From: Aquanectria penicillioides
Taxonomy: Eukaryota > Ascomycota > Sordariomycetes > Hypocreales > Nectriaceae
Assembly: GCA_003415625.1 (NCBI GenBank)
Contig: PYIU01000003.1
Location: 1,612,001 to 1,676,000 of the forward strand
Direction: 5' to 3'
DNA length: 64,000 nucleotides
Positions 37,303 to 49,635 of this stretch are shown here, piece after piece. The position numbers were made by a program, and so were the translations under genes. Below the pieces are notes generated by a model, which saw nothing but the letters and a program-made list of their open reading frames with translations, was not told where the DNA came from and ran no database searches. Every line of letters starts with the position of its first letter. The first letter of the stretch is position 1.

Positions 37303-38798
37303 TTAGATGAGGTTTCCCGCAAACGCAAGCAGGCCTACAACGCCAATCATGGCACTGCTAGGCAGGCAGGGCCGCAGCAGACCAGCTCCCGATTCTGCAT
37401 TCGCCGTCGTCGTCGTCACAGTCGGCAGACCCGTTTTGGCAGAAACAGGATCGCTGGCTGCTGTGGCCGAAGGCACGGAACTGGTACCAGTGCCGATCTC
37501 GACAATGCTCGACTTGGTGGTGTTGAGCTTGCTCTGGGCCAAGGAGATCTCGTTGTTGTCCAGGTCGAACACCACATAGGCGCTTCGGAGGAACGTATCG
37601 CCTAGGACGTAGGTGCCCGAGGTGGGCGCGATGCCGAACATGCAGGCCGCGGTGCCGTCTTGGAACGAAAGCTGGCGGCCAGTAATTTGAAGAAAGTCAA
37701 TGACCAGCTCGCTCACAGGAACGACGATCTCGGCTGGGTCGCTGAACTTGAAGGTCAGGTTGGCCGAGCTCGAGGCGAGGGAACAGGGGACAAAGGCAAT
37801 TCCATCCTGTTCCTCGTACACGGCGTCGACCTTGTCAAAGATGGTATCCGTATACTTCTCGGGGAGATATGTAAGTGATGAACCGGTATCGAGCAGAACG
37901 GCAATGGCAAGGTCGCTGCCGAGGGTGGTGTTGCCCAGAGTGAGACCGGTAAGGGTGATGTAGAACTCGGCATACTCGCTGCCGCTCTTTTGGATGGGAA
38001 GCGTGACCAAGTCACCTTCGTATTGTGCCTGGTCGACACCTCCAAATAGAATGGTGCCGGTTTCCGAGTCGAGATCGTTGAGCCACAGACTATAGGCGTT
38101 GGACGCGATCAAACCGTTGGCGGCCATCTTGGCTGGGAGGTTGTTATAAGCCTTCTTGCCTGCCCTGCCAACCTGGACCTCGTTGGACGTGTATCCGATA
38201 CCAAGAACACCTTGATCCGAGGTGCTTTCGTATCCAATTCCGAATTGCATTTCAGTGATTGTCGTGTTTCCCACGTAGAACGTATCAGTCACATAATCTC
38301 CGGCGGCCCCCGATCCATCGGTGTAGGAGATGTTGAAGTAGCTGCCGAGGTACTCATACGTGGACGAATCATTCGCGCTGTAAGTCCCCGACTCGGAGCA
38401 GACGTTGGAGGTCCTAGAGCACAGGGTCGAGTTGAGAGTATTGACCCACATGTCACTGCTGCCCGTGTCGAGATGTAAACGGAAGCTCTGCTTAGGAGTG
38501 CCTAAGGAGGCGTTGAAGAAATACAGGGTTTGCTGACATGCCGAGTTAGTCGGGGCTGACTCCTCACAACCGAGTGACGAAGTCAACTAACCTCATTGTC
38601 TACGTCGACATCGATAGCACCGCTACGTCGGTTCATGCGGCGTCTGTCATGGGCGACAGGGTCTCGGATCTTATTTCGCTGAAAGTCAAGGCTCACTACC
38701 CGAGGTCCGATCTCATTCTGTGTCCTGGGCAAGGCGAAAGCGTCGACGGTGGAAGTGGCCAAGACAGCAACGGTGAGGAATACTTGTATCGGCTTCAT
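37303..38798 (-). CDS. Secreted, probably GPI-anchored aspartic protease (pepsin/yapsin family A1)
   Basis: Exons 38592-38798 and 37303-38532, 59-bp intron, 478 aa. A signal peptide (about residues 1-20, MKPIQVFLTVAVLATSTVDA) and a short propeptide rich in basic residues (DRRRMNRRSG, a likely processing site) precede the mature enzyme, which starts near NEQTLYFFNASLGTP. The two catalytic motifs are DTGSSDMW (Asp91) and DTGSSLTY (Asp284); the flap is near YFNISYTDGSGAAGDYV. The C-terminus has a Ser/Thr-rich stalk (about residues 405-455) and ends in a hydrophobic tail (AMIGVVGLLAFAGNLI) without a basic end, which is the pattern of a GPI-attachment signal. It is likely at the plasma membrane or wall, cutting secreted or wall proteins. 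The literal frame continues into the intron upstream; the splice to exon 1 supplies the signal peptide. Confidence 0.92.
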
Positions 38799-41689
38799 TA
38801 TGTATTATTGCAGTGGCGGTTTGTGGAGGATACCGGTAGTATCGTGAACAACTCGGCCCCACAGTTGAACTAGCGGTGCTTGTGTGAAGAAGTCGCAGCA
38901 ACCACCTCGACAATGAATGAATGGGAATAAGTTGAAATCATCCAGTCTCACAGAAGACTGCGTTAGGACCGTGAACCGGAATGGCCTTCTTATTAATTCC
39001 CTCTCTGCCGTGGCGAAGCCTTTTTTTTTTTTCTTCCCTCCCCGCCTATTCGGCAACGAGGCTGTTCGAGCGTGCGTCACCAGGCGACGTCAACAGCAAC
39101 TGACCCCTCGGCACATCAAGCCCGAAGTGGGCGTCGCAGCAAGCGCTTCGTGAGGAGTCGCAGGATGACGGAAGCTAAAAGAGCCGACAATGCCGATTAT
39201 CCAGGACAGTCAAGCGGCGAATGAAGGCAATTGCCGGAAGAAGGAAGAGGAGAGACGCGGAGAACCCTCTGTATTTCGACGTTGCCATGGCGCTGGCGGA
39301 GGCTGGCTTTTGATTGTCTCTCTCAACGCAACCCAAGAGTCTGGGCGCAAGCCGTTGACAGCGAGGGAGCCGCCATTGCCAGCAACCAGCCGCCCAGGCC
39401 CAGGGATCGCAGACCTTACGCACAGGAGCCGGGGTCCAACTGGCGCGGCATGGCCTCATGGGGCTTTCATGGGGCCATGGGGGGCGACCCGGCATTGGCA
39501 AAACGAAGTCCCTGGGGCGTTTGCTGGGCGGTGCCTCGTCTCCAGCGCTGGCCACCCTTGGGGAATTCTATGGCTGGAGAGCTTCCTTTTCGACGCGCGG
39601 CCCCATCATCATGCCTCCAACCCAGCCTGTCGGTGGGCGGCTGGGCTTCAGGACGGCCCCTGGGGTGTGATGTGTGTGTGTGTGTGTGATGCACGTGCCT
39701 GTGGGTAGGGGAGAGCAAAGAAAATAGAATCGGGTGTGTGGTGGGCGAAACACCGGTGCGCGGGACGACGGATGGCAGATTCCATGCCGGGCGAGATGGA
39801 TGGAGAACACGAACGTCTGTTCCCACAAGGTAATCGATGTTATTCTTAGACTTTGAGTGTCAGGATCCAGCCCGTTGTTTGTGCTTGTGCAGGCGCCGGC
39901 TGACGTTAGAGATACAGTGGGCACCTCACACTCTTTGCGTCAGCCAACGGTCTTGATTTCACACGACTCGTCGGGTCCCTCGGCACCACCAAAGGGTCTT
40001 GCAAAAGCTATCCGTGCGGAAATGGGAAAGGGGTCCGCGGACCATTTTTTTTTTTTTTTTTTCCATTTCCTCTCTTTTGCTGGGTTGGGGCGGGAATAAC
40101 CAGCCCTCAGTAGGCGGGGCGATGATGTCAAGTGCAGGTTTCCGAGTGTCAGGCGGCACCCCCCATACTTTGTAGTAGCTAAAGCACCGAAATATGTAGC
40201 AGTTAGGTAAATTTAGGTAGGTAGTCGCTGTAGGTTGGTCGACTAGCTCTAAGAGACATGGTGTAAGCCGAGAGGCGGTCTGAACGAAAGAGCATGTTTG
40301 CTCGGCCAGGTGCTCACGACCACAAACAAACTCGGCCGGCATAGTGAGGCAGCCAGAAACCATAAGCGAATTTCTTGGCGATTCCATCGTCGGCTGCTTG
40401 CAAATGTCTCGGTGACCAATTGTCCTCAGCCGCACCCGTCATCTCTGGAACACATTTGGCGTTGGCGTCAGTGGGGAGGGAACTCCCGTCACCTGCTGCA
40501 CAAGCCACATCCTCTGACATACTGTGTACTGTGCTATGGTAGGTAGGTAGTCCCTCCTGGGCCTCACCTCGATCCATCTGCAGGCTTCCCCTGTAGATCC
40601 AAGATCTCGCCCGTCAAGGAGCGTCCAGTCTCCGCGTACAAATGGTGTCAACGGGCCAGCCGAGGGCCGACTTGATGGCTTCTTTCTTGGGTCACCGTTT
40701 GTGGCTTGATTGGACTGCTACCACTGCACTGCTGCTCGCTTGCTTGCCTCGCCCCTTGTCCGCATGGCTGTCAAAGTTGTTGCCTGGGCTTGGTGGTGCG
40801 CTGCCTGAAGTGTCTGGGGGCGCAAATATGGAGTACTGGTGCTCCGTAAACTACCTAGGTAGGTATCCTGCAATGAGGTCCGCTAATGCTGCCAAGTATG
40901 TATGGCACATCTCTAAGATGGCAACGTGGAACAAGTCAACCAGTCGGAGCTATATTTCCTCAGCCATCGGCAGAGCTTATTTTATCATTGGGCTTCGTTT
41001 AAGGTTCTGTTTTGGTGTCTTGTATTCTGCCTTGCTGGGTTGTTGGACTTGGAGTACCATATGTAGGTAGCTTGTTGTTCATCGTATCTTATCAATCAAT
41101 ACCCTCACAATTCCAGAGATCATCATGAACCACAACTAACCATCGCAATCCATAAACGCTCCAATCAAGCTCAAACCCATCTCAAACTGTTCACACAATC
41201 AACCATGGCAAGCTCAAATCAAGCATCATCTCGAACCCCCTTTATCCCCAAATCCATCTCCGGGTCCATCTCCAGCTCTCAAGCCACATCCGCCTTCCCA
41301 CCCAATTACCACCCTCCTTTATTCTTCTGCCTACAACCTCCTTCAAACAAGACAATAGGATAGCCGCAGCCACCACCACTGCTACCCTGCTTTTGTGTCT
41401 GCCTGCGGCCTGGGGCCAGATGACCCGGCTTCCACCACCACGTTGAAGCCAACAGGCGCTCCTGAGATGGAAATAATTGGAAGAACGGCTTGGCGACCTT
41501 GGTTGCATCGCTATTGTCATTTACCTTTATATATGGCATCGCCTGACCCCTCCCTCTTCTCCTCAAAGTGAAGCTCTTTGGTTGTACAAAACCTGAGAAC
41601 TGACATCGCCAATCTCGATCCGAGTCTATTTTGACTTCTCTTATCATCCCCGTATTCTAAAGCTCTGCACCGGTTACGTCCATCACATC
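38799..41689. other. 2.9-kb intergenic region
   Basis: Between the divergent aspartic protease and VMA11 genes. It holds a long T run at about 40045-40062, TG repeats near 39669-39688, and several CTAGGTAGGTA-type short repeats (40,205-40,225; 40,853-40,866; 41,063-41,070). The longest frames (39190-39708 + and 39959-40435 -) show no domain. The last 500 bp before 41690 are C/T-rich (promoter of VMA11). Confidence 0.5.
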
Positions 41690-42585
41690 ATGGATCCCGC
41701 CATTCTTGCCAACATGGACCGATGGTATGGTGATGAATAGTTTCCCCAAATGATTGCGCCTGTATTGATAGCTAATATATGACGCTCTTGCTTAGTCCGA
41801 TGTACGCCGTATGCATTCCACAACTCTCTGTCCATCCATCCCCAACCCCCAAATCCCGCTTCTAATCTTTCATCCATTAAATAACAGTCCTTCTTTGGAG
41901 CTCTCGGTTGCGCATGTTCCATCGTGTTCACTACAATCGGAGCCGCCTACGGAACCGCAAAGTCATCAGGTGCAATCTTCTCGGCCGGTATTCTTCGCCC
42001 GGATATGCTGATGCAAAACACGTACGCAAAACCCGACCCCTCCTCTCCAACGCCTTCTTGGGCCGTAATAAAGAATTCCACCGAATCAAGAGCGATGCGA
42101 AGGCAATAAAAAAACTAAATAATGGATGTGAACTGACTTATACATTCCGTCTCAACAGTCTCTGTGCCATCATGGCTCAGATCCTCTCCATCTATGGCCT
42201 CGTGGCCAGTGTCATCATCTCCGGCAACATTAAGGAGAAGATGCCGATTCACACCGGTTTCCTCCAGCTCGGCGCTGGAATCGCTGTCGGCCTGTGTGGA
42301 ATGGCAGCTGGATTTGCTATTGGCATCGTCGGCGATGCAGGAGGTGTGTACAAAATGTCCAGGCTTGAGCTCCCGAGGCTTGTCGAACACTTCCTCGGGA
42401 CGAAGTAGAACCGGCGCTAATGTGTATCCAATTGTGGAGTCCGTGCAAGCTCGCAGCAGCCGCGCCTGTATGTGGGCATGGTTCTTATTCTCATCTTTGC
42501 CGAAGTCCTGGGCCTCTACGGCGTCATTGTCTCCATCCTCATGCTCACCCGATCCAAGCTCGATGTCACCGAGTGTCTGTACTAA
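41690..42585 (+). CDS. VMA11: V-ATPase proteolipid subunit c' (Vma11 type)
   Basis: Five exons: 41690-41724, 41796-41808 (a 13-nt micro-exon), 41888-42021, 42159-42343 and 42440-42585; 170 aa, all phases close. Four hydrophobic helices are visible. Helices 1-2 contain [25 protein letters not shown], and later segments contain [29 protein letters not shown] and [14 protein letters not shown]. The proton-carrying carboxylate is Glu144 in the last helix (IFAEVLG). Rather than Vma3, the N-terminal region and the DVTECLY end resemble fungal c', which occurs with c and c'' in the V0 rotor of the vacuolar proton pump. It is convergent with VPS18; the two stop codons are 186 bp apart. The micro-exon is required to keep the frame. 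Confidence 0.9.
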
Positions 42586-42771
42586 AGAATAATACACGGG
42601 GAGGGTAAAGGAGTTTGGAAGCGGTTGCCCTGGTGCGCCGTAGTGTAGGGTCGGAAATCGAATATGTTATAACAAGAATTGGGTATCTGCAGTTCTAGAA
42701 TTTGCCATGACACACACACACACACACAGAAAAGTACACAGCTCGCTCGCTTCCATGATTCGCATGCCTTG
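42586..42771. other. Convergent 3' region of VMA11 and VPS18
   Basis: This 186-bp spacer contains a CA repeat at about 42711-42728. The two transcripts probably overlap at their 3' ends. Confidence 0.5.
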
Positions 42772-45700
42772 TTACAGTGCCCATTCGTTGACATCGTCAT
42801 CTTTCGTGATGAAGGGCTCATCAATCCTCTTGATCGCCAAGTCGCTGCACAGGATACTAAGAATTTGGTTAGTACTGGGGGCCATTTGACTCTGGAATCG
42901 CACAACTTACCAAGCAGAAGCCACCAGAGCATCCAGCTCAGCGACGACAGCCTCCCGTTGCGTCCCACTAACCAGCCCCTTGTGTATCTGCATCTGAAGT
43001 TCCCTGATCCGCGATGACTTTCCAACGCCGGATTGCTCTAGGACCTTTCGCCCGAGGCAGTCCGAGTGGAACGAGTGTTGGCAAGGGAAGACGAAAAATT
43101 GTCTGCTGAGCAGCGGAAGTCCGCAGACATAGCACTTCTCGCCGGGCTCCACAATCGCATATCGGTGATCCAATGCAGCAATGTCGATTTTGATATTAGT
43201 AGCGGTCTGAGACGACTCATCCATCTCCTTCTTCAGCCCATCGATATTACGGCTGTAGTCCTCGAGGGCCGCACAGATTTCCTCCTTGAAATCGTCAATA
43301 ACAACAAAGTCAGGGAAGAATGGAATCATGTCCTCAATCTTGAGAAGGTCGCATCGCTTGAGGAACTCAATCGCCGTCTTGATGCCGTTGGACTGAGAAA
43401 TGACCTTGCGGGCTACTGCCAACCAGAGACGTTTTCGTAGTTGCGGGTTCGACATTGGTCTGTCAGCGATGACGGCTGCTAGCTCAACCTCGTTGTGAGA
43501 AAGGGCGAGGTCAACGGCTTGAAGATATTGACCCATGCTGGTGTAAATGTGCACGCAGGAGAGCGTCCGGTGATGCTGGATGCAGAGGCGCAGGGCAAAG
43601 TCTGGGTCATATCTGGGCTCATCTCCCTGCGCCTGTAGATATGATAGAAGGCCAGACTCGTCCTTGGATGAGTGTGAAGCATAAATCGAAACCAGAGTGT
43701 TGTGCACCGCCGCGTCTTTGGAGTTGAGCTGGTAAACTGCATAGTTTAGATACCGAAGAGCCTGGTTTTGCGCGTTGGGGCCGCCAGTAAAGGTGCGGTT
43801 ATACTCGAGGAAAGCAGGAATGAGGTTCCTGGGCTTGAGGTCGGCGTGTCGCATTAAGATTTCCACAAGGTCTGACGCAGCGTGCGTCATAAGCACACTG
43901 CTGTACCGATAGAATACCTCGGGGTCTGTCTGCTTCTTGAGCACATTCAGCACTTCACTCCATCTCTCCCGCTGAACCCAGTATGACAACACGTAGTTGT
44001 AGTCGTTGATGGCGTTGGCAAAGTAAAGAAGCTCTCCTTCACGGCCGTGACTGCTGATGACATCATAAACCATCTTGCGGTCCAGGTCATTCTTGTACTT
44101 GTCAACAAAGTCTCGGTACTCCTTCCTGATGGCATCCAGCAATTTCCGCGATTCGGTCGAGTTAAGAGTATCTGACAGTTCAGCCTCTGTGATGATGGTG
44201 TCGTCCAACGAGTTGAGCTTGGCCATGAACACCTCAACCAACCAGCCAGCTACCATCATTCGCTGCATGATAGCTGCCTTCTTGATGGTGGCGAGTTTTG
44301 TCAACAAAAACTTGCGCAGAGCGTCCGGCTGGTTGTTGTCAATTATGCTCAGCGCGATGTCTTCGAAGGGCTTGTTGCTGCGGCCATAAATGGCGGCAGC
44401 CTCAAGCCAATGCCCCTTGCTGGCTAGGTAATCTCCGTACGCTGCTGCCACAACCTCCTTTTGCGCTGGTGTTCGCGCATGTAGCAGTGCTGGCTCAAAT
44501 TGCTGCATTTTCATCATAATCTCCCAGATATTTCTATCCTCCTCGCGCACCACAATTTCGAAGATTTCTTGTGAAGTAAATAGCCAGAAGGTATTCTTCT
44601 GGATGTCAACTGAGAACCCGAGGGGCTTTTGGCCTTGGCCGATAATATCGTGCTCCGAGACAATCTTCCCAGTGAGCCGGTTGGTAGTCACAACTCTTCC
44701 CCCCACGAGATGGACAATGTGCCACTGCGTGAGCGCAATAGCATCGATCATCTCAGAGGTTGCCCGGCGCTTGTCAGATTCTGATGCGACAATCTGGGCC
44801 CGCGGGAGCATCCTGGATTCAGAAAAGACTTTTGAGCCAAGCGTAGTGTCCATAGGGGTGTTAAAAAGCCTGCCATGGAATACTCCTTGAGAGGTTAACC
44901 AAGCATAGGCCCGGTCTGGGACTTCATCCTCGTAAGGATTGGTCTCCGGCGGATCAGGGGACACCGCCAGGCTCGATTGCGCTCCTGGAGACGTCCTTGA
45001 TAACTCGTGAACGACCGGCTGCTCTGATTCAAACAGCCGGGTATAGACAGACCCGGATCCGTCGTGTCCATGGCCAATCTTCCCCGTGAGATGGAACAGC
45101 CGGCTCTGTGTTCCAATCACCACCCTCCTCATGTCGGCCTTGCCCTGCAGGTCGTCCACCCAAAGGCCCGTGATAGGGCCATCAGGTAGCTTGTGGAGGT
45201 TCTTTAGATGCTTGACCTCCTTCTTGTAAAACTCCTTGGACGTTTCGATAAACGCCTCGTAGATGTTGCCGTCCGAAGCACCGATGAGGATCTCTCGGGT
45301 AGACGCAGTGGGGAGCGAAGGGTTCCAAGCCACACTTTCAATGGATACACCACGCAGGCGTCCAAGCGGTCGGGGCTGTTTTGATTGTGTGTGAAGATAG
45401 TAGTTCTCGCCGAGGGCTGTGCAGATGAGCAGATGGGATGCGGTAGGATCGAGGAACATGCGCCGGATCACACCAACTTCGGATGGTTTCCTGGGCAAGT
45501 CAATATCTAGGGCCAAGCCGTTAGCAGTTGAGCATTCCCGGCCCCATTACGGCATCCAAGCAGTATTCTTCTGCCGAACACCCTGATTCATGCCTGACTT
45601 ACCATCGATATCCTCTGGTCGTTCTAAGTCGATACGGAGAATTCGTCCGTTGGAGAGGGAGAGAATGATGACATTGTTGGCGACCTGCGCAGCGACGAAG

Positions 45701-45819
45701 TCCGCGGCGATGGAGAACTGAAGCTGCACGTGCTCGACGGTGAAGATGGGATCCTCCAGATCCAAGTTCTGGACGCCGTTGGTGGCGGCGACGAAGCCGT
45801 CTTGGACATCAAGAGACAT
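42772..45819 (-). CDS. VPS18: Vps18/Pep3, core subunit of HOPS and CORVET tethering complexes
   Basis: Exons 45603-45819, 42911-45506 and 42772-42856; introns 96 and 54 bp; 965 aa, the usual size for the family. The N-terminal half is the Pep3/Vps18 beta-propeller (EDPIFTVEHVQLQFSIAADF...; WNPSLPTASTREILIGASDG). The middle is an alpha-solenoid with clathrin-type repeats (about residues 560-840). The C-terminal RING (about 864-941) starts CYVCGLPLL and PCQHSFHSDCLG; its last Cys pair is made only after splicing the third exon, which supplies CILCSDLAIKRIDEPF. An open reading frame that ignores this 54-bp intron ends falsely with ASAW. In the family, Vps18 acts at endosomes and vacuoles in Rab5/Rab7-dependent fusion. 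It is convergent with VMA11. Confidence 0.95.
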
Positions 45820-46714
45820 GGCTGTCGCAGGCCTCACGGTCGCATATTTCGGCCAGTCGAGGGCTGTCGGAGTCGGTGCGTCTCGCAGGCACAAGGAAAG
45901 GGTCTAGATCGGGCGCAGCGGCGGGGGCGCGTTGTGCTGGTCGAGTGTCGAGGGTCGAGGTGGAGGGAGGTTGGTTTGGAGTTGGGGAGGGCGGCGGTTG
46001 GAGATGGAGCCGGAGATGGAGATGGAGAGAGGTCGGCCCAGCACTAGCTCCCCACCTCCAAATTAGCTGCCTATTCGTGCGACCTGGCAGCTTAGCTCCT
46101 TGGCCGCAGCCTCGCAGCCATTACATCACCGTTCATCACGACGCTGCAAGTGTTCCTCTGTTTTGCCTATAATATATTTTGTTTCCTCCTCCACTCCCCC
46201 TAAATGTACAAATTGGTCCAAGACCGTTCATGTAAATTTAACAGGAGAACTGCTTCCAGTACCATCTAATGTGAGGTCTCAATCGTGAGTGATTTTTTTC
46301 GACTACATCTGCATACGTTACCCAGGAATTCCTGTTTCCGTCTCCGCCTCCGCGTTCCATCTCCTCCTTACGCGCCCCATCCTGTCCTTTTGTTGAAGCG
46401 GTCCGCTATCTTCTGAACTGTGTATGCAAGACTGGTCATTTTTTCTCATTCACAAGGCCTCTCCCCATGATACAGACAAAGCAAACCCGTTTCTCCCCCA
46501 AAGAAAATGCCGTGTACGGCCCCTAGAGCAATGCAAGGAAGAGATCGGTGGGAATGTACAAATAATGCAACAAAATAATTGGTCGTCATCCTGACACAAC
46601 GCCGCCTCCCAACTGCGCCGAAATAGACATGTCCATCAAATTTGACTCCTGGCTCTAGCTGAATAGCTCAAGCCTCTATGTTCAAGTGGCTCCGTATTAA
46701 TAATTAGACTGGCC
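45820..46714. other. Intergenic region between VPS18 and the methyltransferase
   Basis: About 0.9 kb: VPS18 promoter on the right of its start and the 3' flank of the methyltransferase gene. The first 250 bp are G-rich with GGAGAT-type repeats (about 46,000-46,035). No gene recognised. Confidence 0.5.
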
Positions 46715-48182
46715 CTACATGACAGTCTCCCGTGGGGGCAGATTGACTTCGGACGCAGTATCCTCGTCGCCCGGATGGAGCGTCGGATCCGGGCTCCCCT
46801 CGTCAACACGTGCCGTCGCTGGCGAGCTTGATCTGCCTAGCAGCTGAGCTAGGTCAACGGGCTGGGTGTCAACAGGCTTTCTGCCAATGATGACACGCAT
46901 CTTGATCTGGAGCGATTTTGATTTTTCGGGGTTTTTGGCCAAGTTTGCCATCTCTCGAGCCGCTCGCTCACATGCAGCTTTGCACTTTTCAGGGTCCCAT
47001 CCCATATACTCGGTTAGTAGCCTGAGGCAGTTGGCTTCCAGGGCATCGAGGCACGAGATGAGCCAGATTTTGCCGGCGGATTTCTCGGCGACCGTGATGG
47101 GGATAACATATTCGGTCACCCGAACATCCACAAAACCTGCCTCCATAATGGCGCGGGGGTCTAAGTGACCAGGGCCGCGAGGTCGACCTGACTTGGCTGC
47201 AGCCTCTATGAGATCGAGATTTAGGCTTTTCATTGGTGAGTCCGGGGGGAACGAGTCGACGAATTTGAGCATGCCCTCGGTACTGTCAAAGTCTTGTACT
47301 TCAACCCAACCGCCAGGCTTGAGCGAGTAAAATGCATTTTCATACATGAACCGCCAGTTTTGGAAAGCTCCCTCCATGCCGCGGAAGTGAATAAGGTCGT
47401 ACATGTCGGGGAGGCGATCCCAGTCCTCGGCATCCTCGATCTCGAAAAAGACATTCATAGGGACACTTCTCGTTTCGGCGATGGCGGAGATGTCGGTGCC
47501 AACAACCTCGCATCGGGGTAATAACTCTGCCATTTTAATGGCCCATTCGCCAGTTCCCGTACCGACGTCGAGAATGTGAGTGGGGTCTTGGATCGGGGCC
47601 AAGGTGAGGGCGCCATCGAGAACATGAACGAATACTTGATGCTGCAGGGCTAATCGCAATTGTTCGATTTCGTCGTTGGGCATGAAGTACTCGCGACAAT
47701 ATCGGCGGCCGTGGATATCTCGGTAGTCGAGGTCCTGCGCCCATAATGATCGTGTGGAAGCGGCGCTGAGTTTTGTCAGCGAATGAAAAACGGGGGCTAT
47801 CACTTATTCAATGATGACGGAATAATACTCACACGTCAGAGCCAGCTGCATGGTGGATGTAATCGTGCGAAATGCGCATGTCCGAATGGTGGATGCTGCT
47901 TCCCGGCGGGTAGTGCATGGTGGGATAGATTGAGATGATATCGACATCCTCGTCGTCGTCGAACTCGGACTCGAGGTGGTGGTGTTCTTCGTCGGTGTCC
48001 ATGATGCTGGTCATGGCAGTTTGGGCGCCGTCACTAGTCGCATGCTCACTTAAAGTGCCGTCGCTGGACTGGCGTCCGCTCTGCAGGGCACACGAGTCTT
48101 CTGATGACATTGTGCTCGTTTGGGAATGTGAGGGTCGCGGCCGCGGTCCCTTGCGCTGCTTAGTCCGCCGTCTCTTTGCCAT
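46715..48182 (-). CDS. SAM-dependent methyltransferase, LaeA-like fungal family
   Basis: Exons 47833-48182 and 46715-47765, 67-bp intron, 466 aa. The first ~110 residues are disordered and charged: a basic start (MAKRRRTKQRKGPRPRPS, a possible nuclear signal) and acidic DTDEEHHHLESEFDDDEDV. The class I methyltransferase fold begins after YCREYFMPNDEIEQLRLALQHQ. Motif I is THILDVGTGTGEWAI (about residues 181-193), followed by VVGTDIS, a DLIHFRGMEGAFQNW segment and PGGWVEVQDFDSTEG. This order is that of fungal LaeA/UMTA-type proteins, some of which control secondary metabolism and development. The specific role and substrate here are unknown; true LaeA identity cannot be judged from the sequence alone. 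No biosynthetic cluster is adjacent. Confidence 0.85.
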
Positions 48183-48633
48183 GGACGTACGGAGCGAGGC
48201 AGCTATCGAAATCTACAAGAGACGATGCCGGCTGAGGACATGATTCGAAATCGGGTTCGGGAGGGGGGTTGAGTTTTGGGGCAGCGCGCGGGCGTGTGTG
48301 AGTGAGATGCGGTCCCGGGGGAGATGCGAGTCGCAAACCGGCTCGCTGGGCGACGGCGAGAGTTTGTATCGACTAGTGCCGTTCGACAAAGCGAGGCGCG
48401 GTTGGGGAGGAAATACCACACGGAGTAGTTGGGGGGCGGCGTAGCAGATATTCGATGAAAGGGATTGGAGAGACCCAGAGGGCACGTCAGGCTGGGGGGA
48501 AGTTGAGTCGGAGGTTCGGAGGGCAAGCGTTGAATGGGGAGAGGAGCAGAGGCGAAGGGCCCTGGAAGTTAAACGGGCACTGGCAGTGCCTATTGGGACG
48601 GATTGGGAGGGGGGAGCAACTGGGGGGACCCGA

Positions 48634-48649
48634 GGGGGGGGGGGGGGGG
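48634..48649 (+). repeat. G16 homopolymer
   Basis: Sixteen G residues about 450 bp upstream of the methyltransferase start, flanked by further GGGGGG runs (48611-48628). Quadruplex formation is possible. Confidence 0.9.
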
Positions 48650-48789
48650 CGTCTGGGGCCTGGCGGACCGGGGTGTCACTGACCAAGTAGGGACGATAGC
48701 CAGATGGACAGACGGACAGCCAGAGACGCGGAGCAAGAGGGAAAAAGAAGCGGGAGGAAGGGAGGAGGAAGAGGAAGGGAGGAAAGAAA

Positions 48790-48811
48790 GAGAGAGAGAG
48801 AGAGAGAGAGG
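48790..48811. repeat. (GA)n microsatellite
   Basis: An uninterrupted GA run inside a longer purine-only stretch (about 48,725-48,815). Confidence 0.9.
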
Positions 48812-49603
48812 GAGCGAGTGAGCGAGTGACTCGCGAAGGAGGGAGGCAAAGTAATGAGTGAGCGAGCCGACTCGAAGGGACCGAGGGGGTGGGAGCTGCA
48901 GGGTTTACCTTTACACTTTTGAACTGGACCGTACCCAGACCGTACCTAGACCGTACAGCCAGGCCAGGAGAGGAACGGACAGGACAATTCTTAGCGCAGA
49001 GTGGAGAGTGGAGAGACAGTGGGCGCGGCCTCCTCCGTGGAGGATGGAGGCCCTGAAGAGGGCCATCCCATTAGGAACCTGGCAGACGGCGGGCGCCCTG
49101 GAACCACTGGACCACTGACGACTCTGCTGGGGCACCCCAGCCGGGATTAGGACGCTTTAGGTTAGGCGAGGACCATTGGCGGGTTCTGGGCGGGGCCTTG
49201 GAGGGGTCAAGGATAGTGGACGCTAGCAGTTGACAAGTGCGAAAAGATTCCCCAGCACAGGACACAGAGCATGGGTGCAGGCTTCCCGTGCAGCTTGCAG
49301 CGTGCTGCTGCTACTGTTGTGCGATGTAAGAGCGAACATTGGGACAGGGGGTTCCATGACCTCCTGGAGAGAAGTGGAGAGCCTGGGAGGGATCTGCGTG
49401 CTTCCCTGCCTCTGAAGGATGACGGGTTGTCTCGAGCACTCGACTTTTTTTATTTTATTTTCATGACCCTGACGGTCGGCCTATTCTGGAAATGTTTTGT
49501 TGGTTGTAGAAGGGTGAACCCTACATGACGTTGTAGATTTCCCACGCTGGGGGCGGCATGTGTACCTGTATGATCTACTAATCGAGGCCGTCTTCAGACT
49601 AAT

Positions 49604-49610
<7 letters not shown>

Positions 49611-49634
<24 letters not shown>

Positions 49635-49635
49635 C
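49611..49635. repeat. (GAC)n microsatellite
   Basis: About eight GAC units in intergenic DNA. Confidence 0.9.
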
